DNA of 64,000 nucleotides, from assembly GCF_003515705.1 (NCBI RefSeq), contig NZ_QWEH01000003.1:300957-364956 (forward strand), read 5' to 3'. The notes below the pieces were generated by a model. The model searched no databases. It was not told the DNA's origin and worked only from the letters and a program-made list of their open reading frames with translations. Every line of letters begins with the position of its first letter. Position 1 is the first letter of the stretch. Source of the DNA: Oceanobacillus profundus. GTDB lineage: Bacteria > Bacillota > Bacilli > Bacillales > Amphibacillaceae. The position numbers and the translations under genes are program-made. Shown here one piece after another: positions 17,320 through 25,976 of the stretch.

Positions 17320-18684
17320 TTATCCAATAATAACTCTTTCTTTCGGATAACTGTATTTCTCTTTCTTTTTCTTTTTTGTAAACATGAGTAGAAAGGTTAT
17401 AATTCCAACTCTCCCAATAAACATAAGCAACATAAGAATTATTTTACTAAACGTACTCAATTCTCCTGTAATTCCTAGTGACAATCCAACTGTTCCAAAG
17501 GCAGATGTTACCTCAAAAAGAATTTGATCTAATGAAAATGGTTCAACAATTGACATGAGTAAAATCGAGCTAAACACAAAAATAAATGCAACTAATGTAA
17601 CTGTTACGGCTTTAGACATATCTCCCTCATAAATTTCCCGATTGAATATTCGTACACTCCTTCCACCACGAATATAAGTAATGATGAAAATTAACGCTAA
17701 AGCAAATGTTGTTGTTCGAATTCCTCCACCCGCACTGCTCGGTGAGGCCCCGATAAACATCAAGAACGAAAGAAATAAATGGTTTGATTCTGAAAGTAAG
17801 CTTACATCCATAGTTGATAGACCGCCACTCCTAGTTGTTACTGATTGGAATAAAGCGTAGAATAACGATTCATGCCATGATTTCCCCACAAAGAAATGAT
17901 TTATATCCAGTAAAAAAATACCTAATGCCCCTACTCCAATTAAGGTGAAAAATGTGAACGTTGTTAGCTTTGTAAACAAACTGAACCGAAAGAAATTTCG
18001 CCTGCCCTTTTTAAAAAATACGTATTCCTTTACTTCTATCCAGACCGGGAAACCAATCGCTCCAAGGATAATTAACAACATATAAATAAATTGCACGAAA
18101 TAGTCATGGTCGTACGGAATCAATGATTGACCAGTAATATCAAAACCCGCATTGGAAATAGCACTAATTGTGCCGAAAAAGCCATGCAAATATGCTTCAC
18201 TTGCTGTTGGAAAATATCGTAGAAAATACGTCCCCAAAATAAGAAAACCAATAAATTCAATGACAAGTAATACATAAATTATTTGTTTGATTAAACGTAC
18301 CATACCCTGAAAACTTGACTGGTTCTGATCCGTCATAATTAAACTTCTCTCTTTAAGGCCGATTCGTTTTCCTAGAACGAGCCAAATCAATGTGCCGATA
18401 GACATAATACCGACTGCACCTAATTGCATAATCATTGCAAGCACAATAACTCCGAGTGTACTTAACGAATCGACAATCGATATTGTACTTAATCCAGTAA
18501 CACTAATTGCACTTACCGATGTAAATAACAAATCAACAAAGGCTATTTCTACTCCATCTTGATGTGTAAACGGTAATGCCAGTGTAAATGTGGATAGCAA
18601 TACGGCAATAAAGTAGAACAATAATAACATTTGTACCGGTGATAAGCGATTTAATATCCGATACTTCGAATGATGCATTTTCAT
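17320..18684 (-). CDS. ktrB: Ktr-type potassium uptake channel subunit KtrB/KtrD
   Basis: 454-residue TrkH/Ktr membrane protein with four M1-P-M2 repeats. The selectivity glycines are visible in each pore loop: SVTGLST, SNAGFDITG, RSGGLSTMD and GTVGLSLG. The length matches KtrB/KtrD (about 445-450). It carries Na+-dependent K+ uptake together with a cytosolic RCK subunit (KtrA or KtrC), which is not encoded nearby, as is also true of B. subtilis ktrD. AGGAG lies seven bases before the ATG. It starts about 40 bases after the ywpF-like gene with no terminator between, so the two are probably co-transcribed. Confidence 0.9.
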   Translation of the reverse strand: MKMHHSKYRILNRLSPVQMLLLFYFIAVLLSTFTLALPFTHQDGVEIAFVDLLFTSVSAISVTGLSTISIVDSLSTLGVIVLAMIMQLGAVGIMSIGTLIWLVLGKRIGLKERSLIMTDQNQSSFQGMVRLIKQIIYVLLVIEFIGFLILGTYFLRYFPTASEAYLHGFFGTISAISNAGFDITGQSLIPYDHDYFVQFIYMLLIILGAIGFPVWIEVKEYVFFKKGRRNFFRFSLFTKLTTFTFFTLIGVGALGIFLLDINHFFVGKSWHESLFYALFQSVTTRSGGLSTMDVSLLSESNHLFLSFLMFIGASPSSAGGGIRTTTFALALIFIITYIRGGRSVRIFNREIYEGDMSKAVTVTLVAFIFVFSSILLMSIVEPFSLDQILFEVTSAFGTVGLSLGITGELSTFSKIILMLLMFIGRVGIITFLLMFTKKKKKEKYSYPKERVIIG

Positions 18685-18724
18685 AATTTTTCTCCTAGCT
18701 GCTAAAAAATAGAATCAAAGAACA

Positions 18725-19135
18725 CTAAGCCAGTTCTTTAAATTTTACAAGTAATTCCCTTCCCTGATAACCTTGCTCAATAAGGTCTGTTAGCAAGTCT
18801 TCAATTATGTGTTTTCTTCGGTCGATAATGGTACCGATAAACAACACATTGATCTTGTCTCCAATCTCATTTATTCCAAGAATAGTCGTGATAAACGTAG
18901 CAGGTTCATTGCTTTCTTTTGTAATCGTTGCTTGAACCATTATTTCCCCCTGCTCCCCATGAAGCTTATTGAAGTAATTAAGATATGATGTATCCGTGTA
19001 AGCTTCAATCAACCACTGTCCTTTATCATCTTCTCTGTTGATAATAAGACCATCAAGCAGCTTAATATTCGTTTGTTCGATCTCTTCATCATCATGGTCA
19101 ACAACTTCTAAACGCTTCAACTTAAATGTCTTCAC
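18725..19135 (-). CDS. YwpF-like family protein
   Basis: 136 residues, starting with GTG (MKTFKLKRLEVVDHDD) after GGGGAGTAAG. Segments such as LLDGLIINREDDKGQWLIEA and the EPATFIT stretch match my recollection of B. subtilis YwpF (same length). The family has no assigned biochemical function. The protein is soluble, acidic and predicted beta-rich with a C-terminal helix (LLTDLIEQGYQGRELL). It lies just upstream of ktrB on the same strand, so a joint transcript is likely. Confidence 0.7.
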   Translation of the reverse strand: MKTFKLKRLEVVDHDDEEIEQTNIKLLDGLIINREDDKGQWLIEAYTDTSYLNYFNKLHGEQGEIMVQATITKESNEPATFITTILGINEIGDKINVLFIGTIIDRRKHIIEDLLTDLIEQGYQGRELLVKFKELA

Positions 19136-19329
19136 CTTACTCCCCTTCTTCCTGCTTCTAATTCATTAAATAGAGTGTATCAAAAAAAAACAAAAATTAG
19201 TATGTATCCATGAAATTTTTCTAAAGTATAGTCAAACCTTACTACAAACAACATAGCTAACCATTAAACCTTGACTTAACGAATGGATTACGAATAGAAC
19301 AGTATATGGATTGTAAGTTTATATTTGAA

Positions 19330-19735
19330 AGAAACTGCGGAGTAATGTGCAATTATGGGTTGTGCGTATACCCGCTCCGGAAACACACTCCGCTTTTCGC
19401 GGGTGACCCGTGAGCATTCTTGAACTATCGTTCTACGAAGTCTCACTCTGGTCACGTATCCCGCAGAAGTCTACGTGTGTTTCCTCCGCTAGTACCGGCT
19501 CGCTGACTACTAGTATAGTATATCGAAACAGAAACGTTGCTCTAACCAGTCGGGTGAGCGTAGGGCGGTGACTCCAGTGGGAACAGCACGTGTCTGAAGA
19601 CTCATCGGAAGCGATTTTCTTCCGAAGAGGCTGAAGCCGTGCCCACGGAAAGCATCCGCCCGAAGCGATCCCGGATGGCGATTATTGCACGAACTTGAAG
19701 AAAACAGCCAGTAAGTTAGTTCGCAGTTTATATAA
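19330..19735. repeat. dispersed GC-rich repeat, family B, full-length copy
   Basis: A block clearly richer in G+C than its surroundings: TTTGAAAGAAACTGCGGAG start, CGCTTTTCGCGGGTGACC, a GACTCCAGTGGGAACAGC stretch, paired GGAAGCGATTTTCTTCC, and a tail with AGCGATCCCGGATGGCG. Very similar elements recur in many Bacillaceae genomes. A rearranged relative with the same head and tail is at 42888-43200. No protein is evident. It fills most of the 770-base gap between ywpF and the lipoprotein gene. Confidence 0.65.
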
Positions 19736-19905
19736 ATTATTAAGGAGTGTGATTGGTTCGTGTGTCTTTTTAATTATTCAGGCTAATAAAATCGTTGTGA
19801 TTATTGTATAATTAAATATATTCATCTAGTGGAATATTCTAATCTCCCCGACCGAAGACTCCATCACCACTTTGATGAATATAATAAACAAATGGAGCGA
19901 TTTGT

Positions 19906-20628
19906 ATGATGAAATGGATTCCTTTGGTCATATTATTACTGTTAACAGGTTGTTCCGGTTCTGCTCCAGCTATTATCGAAAAGATAGATACCGTACCGGA
20001 CGAAACAGAAAAAGAACCTGTTCTTATTGAACAGCAAGAAGAGGAAGAAAGCGAGGAATTTATTGAGTTTTCTCTGGAGGATGAACAAATTCTAATCAGC
20101 CTAAAGATGGTGCCTATCTTAAACGAATACCTAAAAGGAGTAAGTAACAGGAAACAAGTCATTAACAAAATGCATTTAGAAAGAATATCTGCTGAATCCC
20201 ATGACATTTATTTACTTGAGTTTTCCTGTGTTCATGATTTATGCTCTTATCTACTCTTTCATCCAACGAATGAAAAATTAGCTTATCTTGTTGCAGATAT
20301 TGCAAAATTCAGTGGTTCCATTCTCTCACCAAATGAATCAAAAGTTGTTCTCCATTTCAGTCGATTCCATGCAAGTATTAGCAACTTAGATACGATAGTA
20401 GTTGTTGATCTAGATAACTGGAAGCTGCTTTCTTTGAATAATGAAAAAAGTAATGATACTATTTTAAATTATAGGTGGCCATTTCTTTCTATTGATTGGT
20501 TAGATAATGATAGCATTACAATAGCTACTCCAGATATCATTGAACCAACTCCCGAACTCCTCACAGAGTGGCATGAAATCGAGGATGGCCCTACAATTCA
20601 TACAATTTTTAGTTTCACTTCAGATTAA
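19906..20628 (+). CDS. hypothetical lipoprotein, 240 residues
   Basis: Starts MMKWIPLVILLLLTGCSGS: a short signal peptide with lipobox LLTGC, so Cys16 is probably lipidated. A Glu-rich linker (EKEPVLIEQQEEEESEE) follows, then a mixed domain with a DIYLLEFSCVHDLCSYLLF segment holding two cysteines that could form a disulfide. GGAG lies eight bases before the ATG. I recognise no family. It is 22 bases upstream of the nitroreductase gene, which has its own AAGGAGG site, so they are likely one operon. The outer face of the membrane is the expected location. Confidence 0.75.
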   Translation: MMKWIPLVILLLLTGCSGSAPAIIEKIDTVPDETEKEPVLIEQQEEEESEEFIEFSLEDEQILISLKMVPILNEYLKGVSNRKQVINKMHLERISAESHDIYLLEFSCVHDLCSYLLFHPTNEKLAYLVADIAKFSGSILSPNESKVVLHFSRFHASISNLDTIVVVDLDNWKLLSLNNEKSNDTILNYRWPFLSIDWLDNDSITIATPDIIEPTPELLTEWHEIEDGPTIHTIFSFTSD

Positions 20629-20650
20629 CTAAATAAGGAGGCTTTTACAT

Positions 20651-21397
20651 ATGAATCAAACAATCGAAACAATACTGAACCATCGTTCCATTCGAAAGTT
20701 CAAAGCTGAAGCTATAACGGACGAACAAGTCAACACAATTATCAAAGCTGCACAGCAAGCTTCGACGTCCAGTAATGTAATGGCATATACCATTATTGGT
20801 ATTTCCGATAACGCATTAAAAGAAGAGCTATATAAGGTTTCCGGTCATTCACATGTAAAAAACAATGCTCATCTATTGATATTTTGTGGGGATCTGCACC
20901 GTATCAACCAACTTGCGAATGCAGATGAATCGGTTTCCATTGAAGATAATTTAGAGAGTACAGAACAATTCATTGTAGCAACGATTGATGCTTCACTTGC
21001 AGCACAAAATGCAACAATAGCTGCTGAATCGATGGGACTAGGTATCTGCTATATCGGCAGTCTTCGAAATGATATTAATCGTGTAAATGAACTTCTAGAA
21101 TTGCCGAATCATGTTATCCCACTATTTGGGCTTGTCGTCGGCTACCCGGACCATCAACCAGATATTAAACCAAGATTACCTTTAGAAGCTGTTTATCATC
21201 AAAATAAATACTTGCCATTTTATGAGCAGCAAAAGCATATTGAAGCATATGATCACGAGATGAAGCAGTATTATCAAACACGTTCCTCAAATACAAAAAT
21301 AGATACGTGGTCTGATCAAATGGTACGCAAATTTAGTCAGCCAACAAGAATGGATGTATCCCCTTTTGTAAAACAAAAAGGATTGAATTTAAAATAA
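20651..21397 (+). CDS. nfrA: NADPH-dependent FMN nitro/flavin reductase (NfrA family)
   Basis: 248 residues, the usual length of NfrA1/NfrA2. Nitroreductase-fold features: N-terminal HRSIRKFKAEAITDEQ, FMN-binding QQASTSSNVMAY, the SLAAQNATIAAESMGLGICY helix, and the C-terminal PRLPLEAVYH. Such FMN enzymes use NADPH to reduce flavins, nitroaromatics or quinones in the cytosol and are often induced by stress. AAGGAGG precedes the ATG, and a bidirectional terminator follows. It probably shares a transcript with the lipoprotein gene 22 bases upstream. NfrA versus YcnD-type cannot be separated by eye. Confidence 0.85.
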   Translation: MNQTIETILNHRSIRKFKAEAITDEQVNTIIKAAQQASTSSNVMAYTIIGISDNALKEELYKVSGHSHVKNNAHLLIFCGDLHRINQLANADESVSIEDNLESTEQFIVATIDASLAAQNATIAAESMGLGICYIGSLRNDINRVNELLELPNHVIPLFGLVVGYPDHQPDIKPRLPLEAVYHQNKYLPFYEQQKHIEAYDHEMKQYYQTRSSNTKIDTWSDQMVRKFSQPTRMDVSPFVKQKGLNLK

Positions 21398-21408
21398 AAG
21401 CTAAATAT

Positions 21409-21444
21409 AAAAACGATGTATTCAAGTAGAATGCATCGTTTTTT
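21409..21444. terminator. bidirectional terminator between convergent genes
   Basis: AAAACGATGTATTC / GAATGCATCGTTTT (one mismatch) flanked by A and T runs. It serves nfrA and the leftward gene at 21443. Confidence 0.85.
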
Positions 21445-21853
21445 AATCGAACTCCAATTTTTCGATATGTTGAAAATTTATTGGTTCTCCATCCACCCAA
21501 AACTTAGCACTAATTTCCAGATTTAAATCTGAAATTTCTGGATAATCAAGCAAAATTGTTGGCTGGTGATAAATACTCCCCCGCCGAAGTGTCTTCGCTA
21601 ACTTATCTCCAGTAAAATTATGTATCGTTTCATCAAAACGAGCGGATACTAATGGCGTTTGATGTTCGAGTAAAATATCCTCTTTTCCAACATATTGAAG
21701 GGAGCATTGTATCTGAATTCCATCGTCTACGTCTTCCACCCTCATATGAATAAGCAGGTTATCTTCAACTTTAATCGTGGAGGTTGATGTTACAACCGAC
21801 CCTTTCCCTTCTCCATCAATCAACATAACCATCGCAACAAAGCTTATTAACAA
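21443..21853 (-). CDS. hypothetical secreted or membrane-tethered protein with unusual start
   Basis: The boundary given uses the TTG at 21853, but that codon has no ribosome site. The open frame continues upstream without ATG, GTG or TTG to a GGAGGAGGGG site (about 21889-21898). From an ATA codon just after that site (21881-21883) the reading is IKRGIAFFTILLISFVAMVM, an ideal signal peptide. The true start may thus be ATA (or ATT at about 21871). The mature part is beta-rich (DDGIQIQCSLQYVGKEDIL). No family recognised. It converges on nfrA and shares its terminator. Confidence 0.55.
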   Translation of the reverse strand: MLISFVAMVMLIDGEGKGSVVTSTSTIKVEDNLLIHMRVEDVDDGIQIQCSLQYVGKEDILLEHQTPLVSARFDETIHNFTGDKLAKTLRRGSIYHQPTILLDYPEISDLNLEISAKFWVDGEPINFQHIEKLEFD

Positions 21854-21998
21854 GATAGTAAAAAAAGCAATACCCCTTTTTATGACTTCCCCTCCTCCAC
21901 CAAAATATCTCCCACTATATATGACGAATCAACCTACTAAAATGTTTCAAAAATAGTATTATTTACTTATTTTAACTGTAAATGGAAATAAATACAAA

Positions 21999-22027
21999 GT
22001 ATATTAACTCCATTTTAATTCACTATA
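21999..22027 (+). promoter_or_regulatory. candidate sigma-G promoter of the second spoVA operon
   Basis: GTATA (21999-22003), 17-base spacer, CACTATA (22021-22027), against the forespore consensus GHATR-N17/18-CATNNTA (one mismatch). It lies 33 bases before the first start codon, as expected for spoVA operons expressed in the forespore. Confidence 0.5.
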
Positions 22028-22059
22028 AATAGTGTAAGTATACTCGAGGAGGGATCCAG

Positions 22060-22263
22060 GTGACAGTAGCAAGCCAAGTAAAACAAACAATAGCTGGCTT
22101 ACGAAGTGCTCAAGCGAGTTTTGAACAATTTGCGCTTCAAACAGAAAATAAACAAGCAAAACAGGTCTATCAAAATGCTGCACAACAAACAATGAACATA
22201 CTGCAAACCGTTGAACCAAGAATGGCTCAAATCGAGCAAGAAGAACCACAATATAAACAGTAA
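22060..22263 (+). CDS. DUF1657 protein, first gene of spoVA-2mob-type operon
   Basis: 67 residues from a GTG start at 22060, after GAGGAGGG. The helical protein begins MTVASQVKQTIAGLRSAQ and ends EQEEPQY plus KQ. Most of it is one or two amphipathic helices with no membrane span. DUF1657 proteins occur at the start and near the end of spoVA-2mob operons, and the same domain is fused to the membrane protein at 25041. Its function is unknown; by context it is a forespore protein linked to the inner spore membrane or its SpoVA channel. A small hairpin follows before the lipoprotein gene. Confidence 0.85.
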   Translation: MTVASQVKQTIAGLRSAQASFEQFALQTENKQAKQVYQNAAQQTMNILQTVEPRMAQIEQEEPQYKQ

Positions 22264-22308
22264 TATAAAGTCGTCAACGCTCGTATGATGTGTATTTCCC
22301 GATATAAA

Positions 22309-22334
22309 AGAGGTTGTCTTCTGGCAGCCTCTTA
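22309..22334 (+). promoter_or_regulatory. small hairpin inside the spoVA operon
   Basis: AGAGGTTG / CAGCCTCT around an 8-base loop with no real T run. It might trim or partly terminate the transcript after the DUF1657 gene. Confidence 0.4.
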
Positions 22335-22363
22335 CATATCTTTAATGAAAGTTGAGTGTGAAT

Positions 22364-22825
22364 ATGTATAAAAAAAGCTTTGTTCTATACGTTGGTTTCG
22401 TAATTTTACTTACAGCATGTGGGAATGACCTATCCATGGAACCCGCTGATAACAATGAAAAAATTGATTTAACTAAAATATCGAATGAGACATTAATAAG
22501 TCAACAGCCATCCAATAAAGCCAAAGATCTTCTCCGTAAGCATGATGAGATTATAACGGTGAAAGCAGTCAATACAGATGAGACAATGTTGATAGCCATT
22601 GAAATTGAACACATGAAACGCTTGGAGTTAGCAAAAATACAAAAGCAATATCAGAAAGAAATGAAAAAACAGTTTAAGGATTTAGATGTTGAATTATCTA
22701 CAGACAAAAAAATAATTATCGAACTGAATAAACTCGAAAAGCAGATAATTAATGCTGAAATTCAAAATAAAGAATTAAAAAAGAAATTGAAACAGATTGT
22801 TAAATTATCGAAAGAACAGACCTAG
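22364..22825 (+). CDS. YhcN/YlaJ-type sporulation lipoprotein in spoVA operon
   Basis: 153 residues from the ATG at 22364; TTG (22352) and GTG (22358) lie in frame just upstream but add nothing. The signal peptide MYKKSFVLYVGFVILLTACG ends in lipobox LTAC. The rest is charged and helical, with a long coiled-coil-like C-terminal half rich in Lys, Glu and Leu (KIQKQYQKEMKKQFKDLD). Spore lipoproteins of the YhcN/YlaJ group hold this position in spoVA-2mob operons. Direct similarity to YhcN is weak by eye, so the family name rests mainly on context. It starts about 100 bases after the DUF1657 gene. Confidence 0.75.
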   Translation: MYKKSFVLYVGFVILLTACGNDLSMEPADNNEKIDLTKISNETLISQQPSNKAKDLLRKHDEIITVKAVNTDETMLIAIEIEHMKRLELAKIQKQYQKEMKKQFKDLDVELSTDKKIIIELNKLEKQIINAEIQNKELKKKLKQIVKLSKEQT

Positions 22826-22843
22826 CAGAAAGAGTGATAACCA

Positions 22844-23323
22844 ATGTCAGATGAGAAAAAGAAAAATCTCCCTCCTGAATCACAGCAGTATCAGGATTTC
22901 CAATCAAAAAGAGAAGTAAAAAGGCCTATTCTAAAAAATTGCATTAAAGCCTTTCTCGTCGGCGGTTTCATTTGTTTTATTGGGCAAATTATAACTACCT
23001 TTTACATCTATTTTTTCCATTTTACAGAAAAAACCGCTGGAAACCCTACAACTGCAACATTAATTTTCATCACCATGTTACTGACCGGATTCGGTTTTTA
23101 TGACCGGATTGGTCAATTCTCTGGTGCTGGATCGGCAGTACCTGTTACAGGGTTTGGTAATGCGGTTATCTCAGCCGCCATCGAATATCGAACGGAAGGT
23201 TTTATTTTGGGTGTTGGTGGTAATATGCTGAAATTAGCTGGGCCAGTCATTGTTTACGGTGTATTCGCCGCATTTGTCATTGCTTTAATTAAGACGATAC
23301 TCATACAATGGGGTGGTTTATAA
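22844..23323 (+). CDS. spoVAC: stage V sporulation protein AC
   Basis: 159-residue membrane protein. A hydrophilic head (PPESQQYQDFQSKREVKRP) is followed by about four spans and the conserved SpoVA loop GQFSGAGSAVPVTGFGNAVISAA. SpoVAC forms, with other SpoVA proteins, the inner-membrane channel that loads dipicolinic acid into the forespore and releases it at germination. In B. subtilis SpoVAC acts as a mechanosensitive channel. It starts 18 bases after the lipoprotein gene, and its stop overlaps the spoVAD start (TAATG). Confidence 0.93.
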   Translation: MSDEKKKNLPPESQQYQDFQSKREVKRPILKNCIKAFLVGGFICFIGQIITTFYIYFFHFTEKTAGNPTTATLIFITMLLTGFGFYDRIGQFSGAGSAVPVTGFGNAVISAAIEYRTEGFILGVGGNMLKLAGPVIVYGVFAAFVIALIKTILIQWGGL

Positions 23324-24336
23324 TGCTTACGGGACATCGAACATGGATATTCCAAAACAAGCCAGTTATTCTTACAACCGGAACGATCGGCGGGCCTTTT
23401 GAAGCAAATGGCAACATTCCCGAGGCATTTGATATTTTGCATGACGATATATGGTTACAGCAAGACTCCTTTGAAAAAGCACAACAAACAATGATGGAGG
23501 AAGCTTGTCAGACCGCCATTAAAAAAAGCCCAATTGATAAGGAGCAGGTAGAATTCTTTATTAGTGGTGATTTAATCAATCAGATTACGCCAACAAGCTT
23601 TGCCGCAAGCACGATGGGACTCCCTTATTTTGGATTATTTAGTGCCTGTGCGACTTCCATGGAAAGCTTGGCATTATCTGCTGCAATTATCAACGGGAAT
23701 GGTGCAAATTATATACTAAGTGGCTCATCTAGTCATAATGCTGCGGCCGAAAAGCAATTTCGTTACCCAACAGAATATGGGGGACAAAAGCCACCAACAG
23801 CACAATGGACTGTTACAGGTGCAGGGTGTGCCTTAATTGCTAAAGAAGGTGTCGGACCCATTGTCACTTCAGCCACAATTGGAAAGGTAGTTGATATGGG
23901 AATGACAGACCCATTCAACATGGGTGGTGCAATGGCTGCAGCTGCTGCCGATACAATCGAAGTTCATTTAAAAGAACGAAATGTAGATCCATCTTTCTAT
24001 GATTTAATCATTACAGGTGATCTTGGTCATGTCGGAAGAGAAGTGTCACTTGATTATATGCACGGGCGAAATATCCCAATTGAAGATGAGAAATATGTTG
24101 ATTGTGGATTAACAATTTATCGAGAGGGGCAACCAGTACTTGCTGGCGGTAGTGGGTCTGCCTGTTCTGCAGTTGTAACCTATGGGCATTTTTTAAAGCA
24201 AGTGATCCAAGGGGATTTAAACCGGATTTTAGTTGTTGCTACTGGCTCCTTGCACTCTCCTTTAAGTGTCCAGCAAAGTGACCCAATCCCTTGTATCGCA
24301 CATGCAGTATCAATTGAAAGAAGTGAAATTTTATGA
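23323..24336 (+). CDS. spoVAD: stage V sporulation protein AD
   Basis: 337 residues from the ATG at 23323, which shares its A with the spoVAC stop; GGGGTGG lies eight bases upstream. An in-frame ATG at 23308 is less likely. The protein is soluble with a thiolase-like fold ([49 protein letters not shown]). SpoVAD binds dipicolinic acid and is needed for its uptake into the forespore. The length matches the family (about 338). Its stop overlaps the spoVAE start (ATGA), so translation is coupled along the operon. Confidence 0.95.
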   Translation: MLTGHRTWIFQNKPVILTTGTIGGPFEANGNIPEAFDILHDDIWLQQDSFEKAQQTMMEEACQTAIKKSPIDKEQVEFFISGDLINQITPTSFAASTMGLPYFGLFSACATSMESLALSAAIINGNGANYILSGSSSHNAAAEKQFRYPTEYGGQKPPTAQWTVTGAGCALIAKEGVGPIVTSATIGKVVDMGMTDPFNMGGAMAAAAADTIEVHLKERNVDPSFYDLIITGDLGHVGREVSLDYMHGRNIPIEDEKYVDCGLTIYREGQPVLAGGSGSACSAVVTYGHFLKQVIQGDLNRILVVATGSLHSPLSVQQSDPIPCIAHAVSIERSEIL

Positions 24337-24683
24337 TTTTTTTCTGGGCATTTCTTATAGGTGGATTAATATGTGTTATCGGACAAATTATGTTTGATGT
24401 TTTTAAGCTATCACCAGCCCATACATTAACCATTCTCGTTGTTAGTGGAGCAATCCTGGACGGGTTCGGATGGTATGAACCCTTAATCGACTTTGCTGGA
24501 GCCGGTGTAACTGTTCCGATTACCAGTTTTGGTAATTCACTCGTCCATGGTGCTATGCAAGAAGCTGAACAACATGGAATTATTGGGGTTGTCACCGGAA
24601 TGTTTGAAGTAACAAGTGCTGGTATTTCAGCAGCAATTATTTTCGGAGTAATTGGTGCTCTCATCTTTAAACCAAAAGGATAG
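24333..24683 (+). CDS. spoVAE: stage V sporulation protein AE (AEb type)
   Basis: 116-residue membrane protein with about four spans: [18 protein letters not shown], the SpoVA loop [22 protein letters not shown], and a final [17 protein letters not shown]. It corresponds to the short SpoVAEb component of the dipicolinate channel and is related to SpoVAC. It starts inside the spoVAD stop codon. This operon contains only AC, AD and AEb; the AA, AB, AEa and AF genes of the main spoVA operon are absent, as in spoVA-2mob clusters. Confidence 0.93.
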   Translation: MIFFWAFLIGGLICVIGQIMFDVFKLSPAHTLTILVVSGAILDGFGWYEPLIDFAGAGVTVPITSFGNSLVHGAMQEAEQHGIIGVVTGMFEVTSAGISAAIIFGVIGALIFKPKG

Positions 24684-24697
24684 TCGGAGGTGATCAT

Positions 24698-24895
24698 ATG
24701 ACTGTTGGTTCACAGGTTAAAGGCTGTTATTCATCCATTAAAAGTATTGAAGCGAGTCTTGAAATACTTGCTAACAAGGTTCAAGACGAAAAAGCAAAGC
24801 AAGCTTTTAACCAGGTCGAACACATCATTTCAGATGTAAAACAGGATTTGCATTATCAAGTTATTGAAATTTCGAAGCAGGAACCGCAATATTAG
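24698..24895 (+). CDS. DUF1657 protein, second copy
   Basis: 65 residues starting MTVGSQVKGCYSSIKSIEAS and ending SKQEPQY. It is similar along its whole length to the 67-residue protein at 22060 (MTV-SQVK start, Q-EPQY end), so the two arose by duplication. GGAGGTGATC precedes the ATG, 14 bases after spoVAE. Soluble, helical, function unknown. The 146 bases to the next gene hold no clear terminator, so 2Duf is probably still part of the operon. Confidence 0.85.
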   Translation: MTVGSQVKGCYSSIKSIEASLEILANKVQDEKAKQAFNQVEHIISDVKQDLHYQVIEISKQEPQY

Positions 24896-25040
24896 AGAAG
24901 GTTCATTAAAGGGGTTCTCATAAAAAGCATCCTTGCTTTCCTAGAGAGTAAAAGCTTATGGACGAAAGCCTTAGTTAAACTGATACAGAAAAGAATGTTC
25001 TATACCTTAATATCTGTCAAGCAGAAAGGATTGAAAGCAA

Positions 25041-25898
25041 ATGCCAGAATGGATTATTATTATTTTGAGATCTCTAACATTAATTGCTTTGTTATTTTTC
25101 ATGGTGAAATGGTTAGGGACAAAGCAGTTATCACAGCTAAATATATTTGAAACCATTTCGGGCATTGTACTTGGCGGGATTGCCGCTATTCATACAATCG
25201 ATCCAAATACGAATTTCGCACACGCTGCCATCGCAATGATTATCTGGTTTATCGTTCCTTATGGTGTTGAAAAAATCGCGCTAAAAAGCAAATCTTTCAG
25301 AAATTTCACACAAGGTAAAAGCACTGTATTCATTCAAGACGGAAAAATCATGGAGGACAACCTTAAAAAAGAAGGTTATTCTACAGATGATTTATTGGAA
25401 AAGCTTCGAGACAAAAATATATTCCTTGCCTCAGATGTTGAATTCGCCGTTTTGGAGCCTACTGGATCGTTAAATGTATTACCAAAAAGAGAAAATTTAC
25501 CACTTACAGCAAAAGATCTTGGTATCACACTATCTCCCACAAAAGAACCACAAACCGTAGTTATGGATGGAAAGGTTCTGCTTGAATCATTAGCAAATTT
25601 ATCTCTAAATCCGAATTGGCTAGAAACCGAGCTAGATAAACGTAATATTGCTATTGAAAATGTATTTTTAGCTCAAGCAGATAACGATGGGCAGCTTTTC
25701 ATTGACTTATTCGATGACCAAATCGCTGTTCCTGCACCCACTGAAAAGCCGCTATTACTTGCAACCATGAAGAAATGCCAAGCAGATTTAGAGCTCTTTA
25801 AACTAGCAACTGAAAATCCTGAATCAAAATCGCTTTATGATCGAAATAGTAAAAAAATACAACAAGCAATTGATTTAATTTCCCCCTATTTAAAATAG
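25041..25898 (+). CDS. 2Duf-type inner spore membrane protein (DUF421 + DUF1657)
   Basis: 285 residues. About three N-terminal spans (IIILRSLTLIALLFFMVKWL and following) lead into a YetF-like DUF421 cytosolic domain (QDGKIMEDNLKKEGYSTDDL, then ENLPLTAKDLG). The last about 48 residues (LATMKKCQADLELFKLATEN and on) align with the stand-alone DUF1657 proteins of the same operon. This two-domain layout is that of 2Duf, the spoVA-2mob product reported to raise spore wet-heat resistance and slow germination by stiffening the inner membrane. AAAGGATTG precedes the ATG. Equivalent function here is inferred. Confidence 0.85.
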   Translation: MPEWIIIILRSLTLIALLFFMVKWLGTKQLSQLNIFETISGIVLGGIAAIHTIDPNTNFAHAAIAMIIWFIVPYGVEKIALKSKSFRNFTQGKSTVFIQDGKIMEDNLKKEGYSTDDLLEKLRDKNIFLASDVEFAVLEPTGSLNVLPKRENLPLTAKDLGITLSPTKEPQTVVMDGKVLLESLANLSLNPNWLETELDKRNIAIENVFLAQADNDGQLFIDLFDDQIAVPAPTEKPLLLATMKKCQADLELFKLATENPESKSLYDRNSKKIQQAIDLISPYLK

Positions 25899-25976
25899 TC
25901 TCTATTTTCTTTAGTCATTTTCGTGTACGATGGAAGAAGAAATCTTCCAAAATATACACGAAAAGGATTGAATACT

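Noticed and set aside
19330..19735. GC-rich stretch considered as rRNA or tRNA remnant
   Set aside because: No tRNA cloverleaf or rRNA signature; it fits a dispersed intergenic repeat with a relative at 42888.
22060..25898. Operon considered as part of a mobile element
   Set aside because: No transposase, resolvase, terminal inverted repeats or base-composition break could be seen around it.
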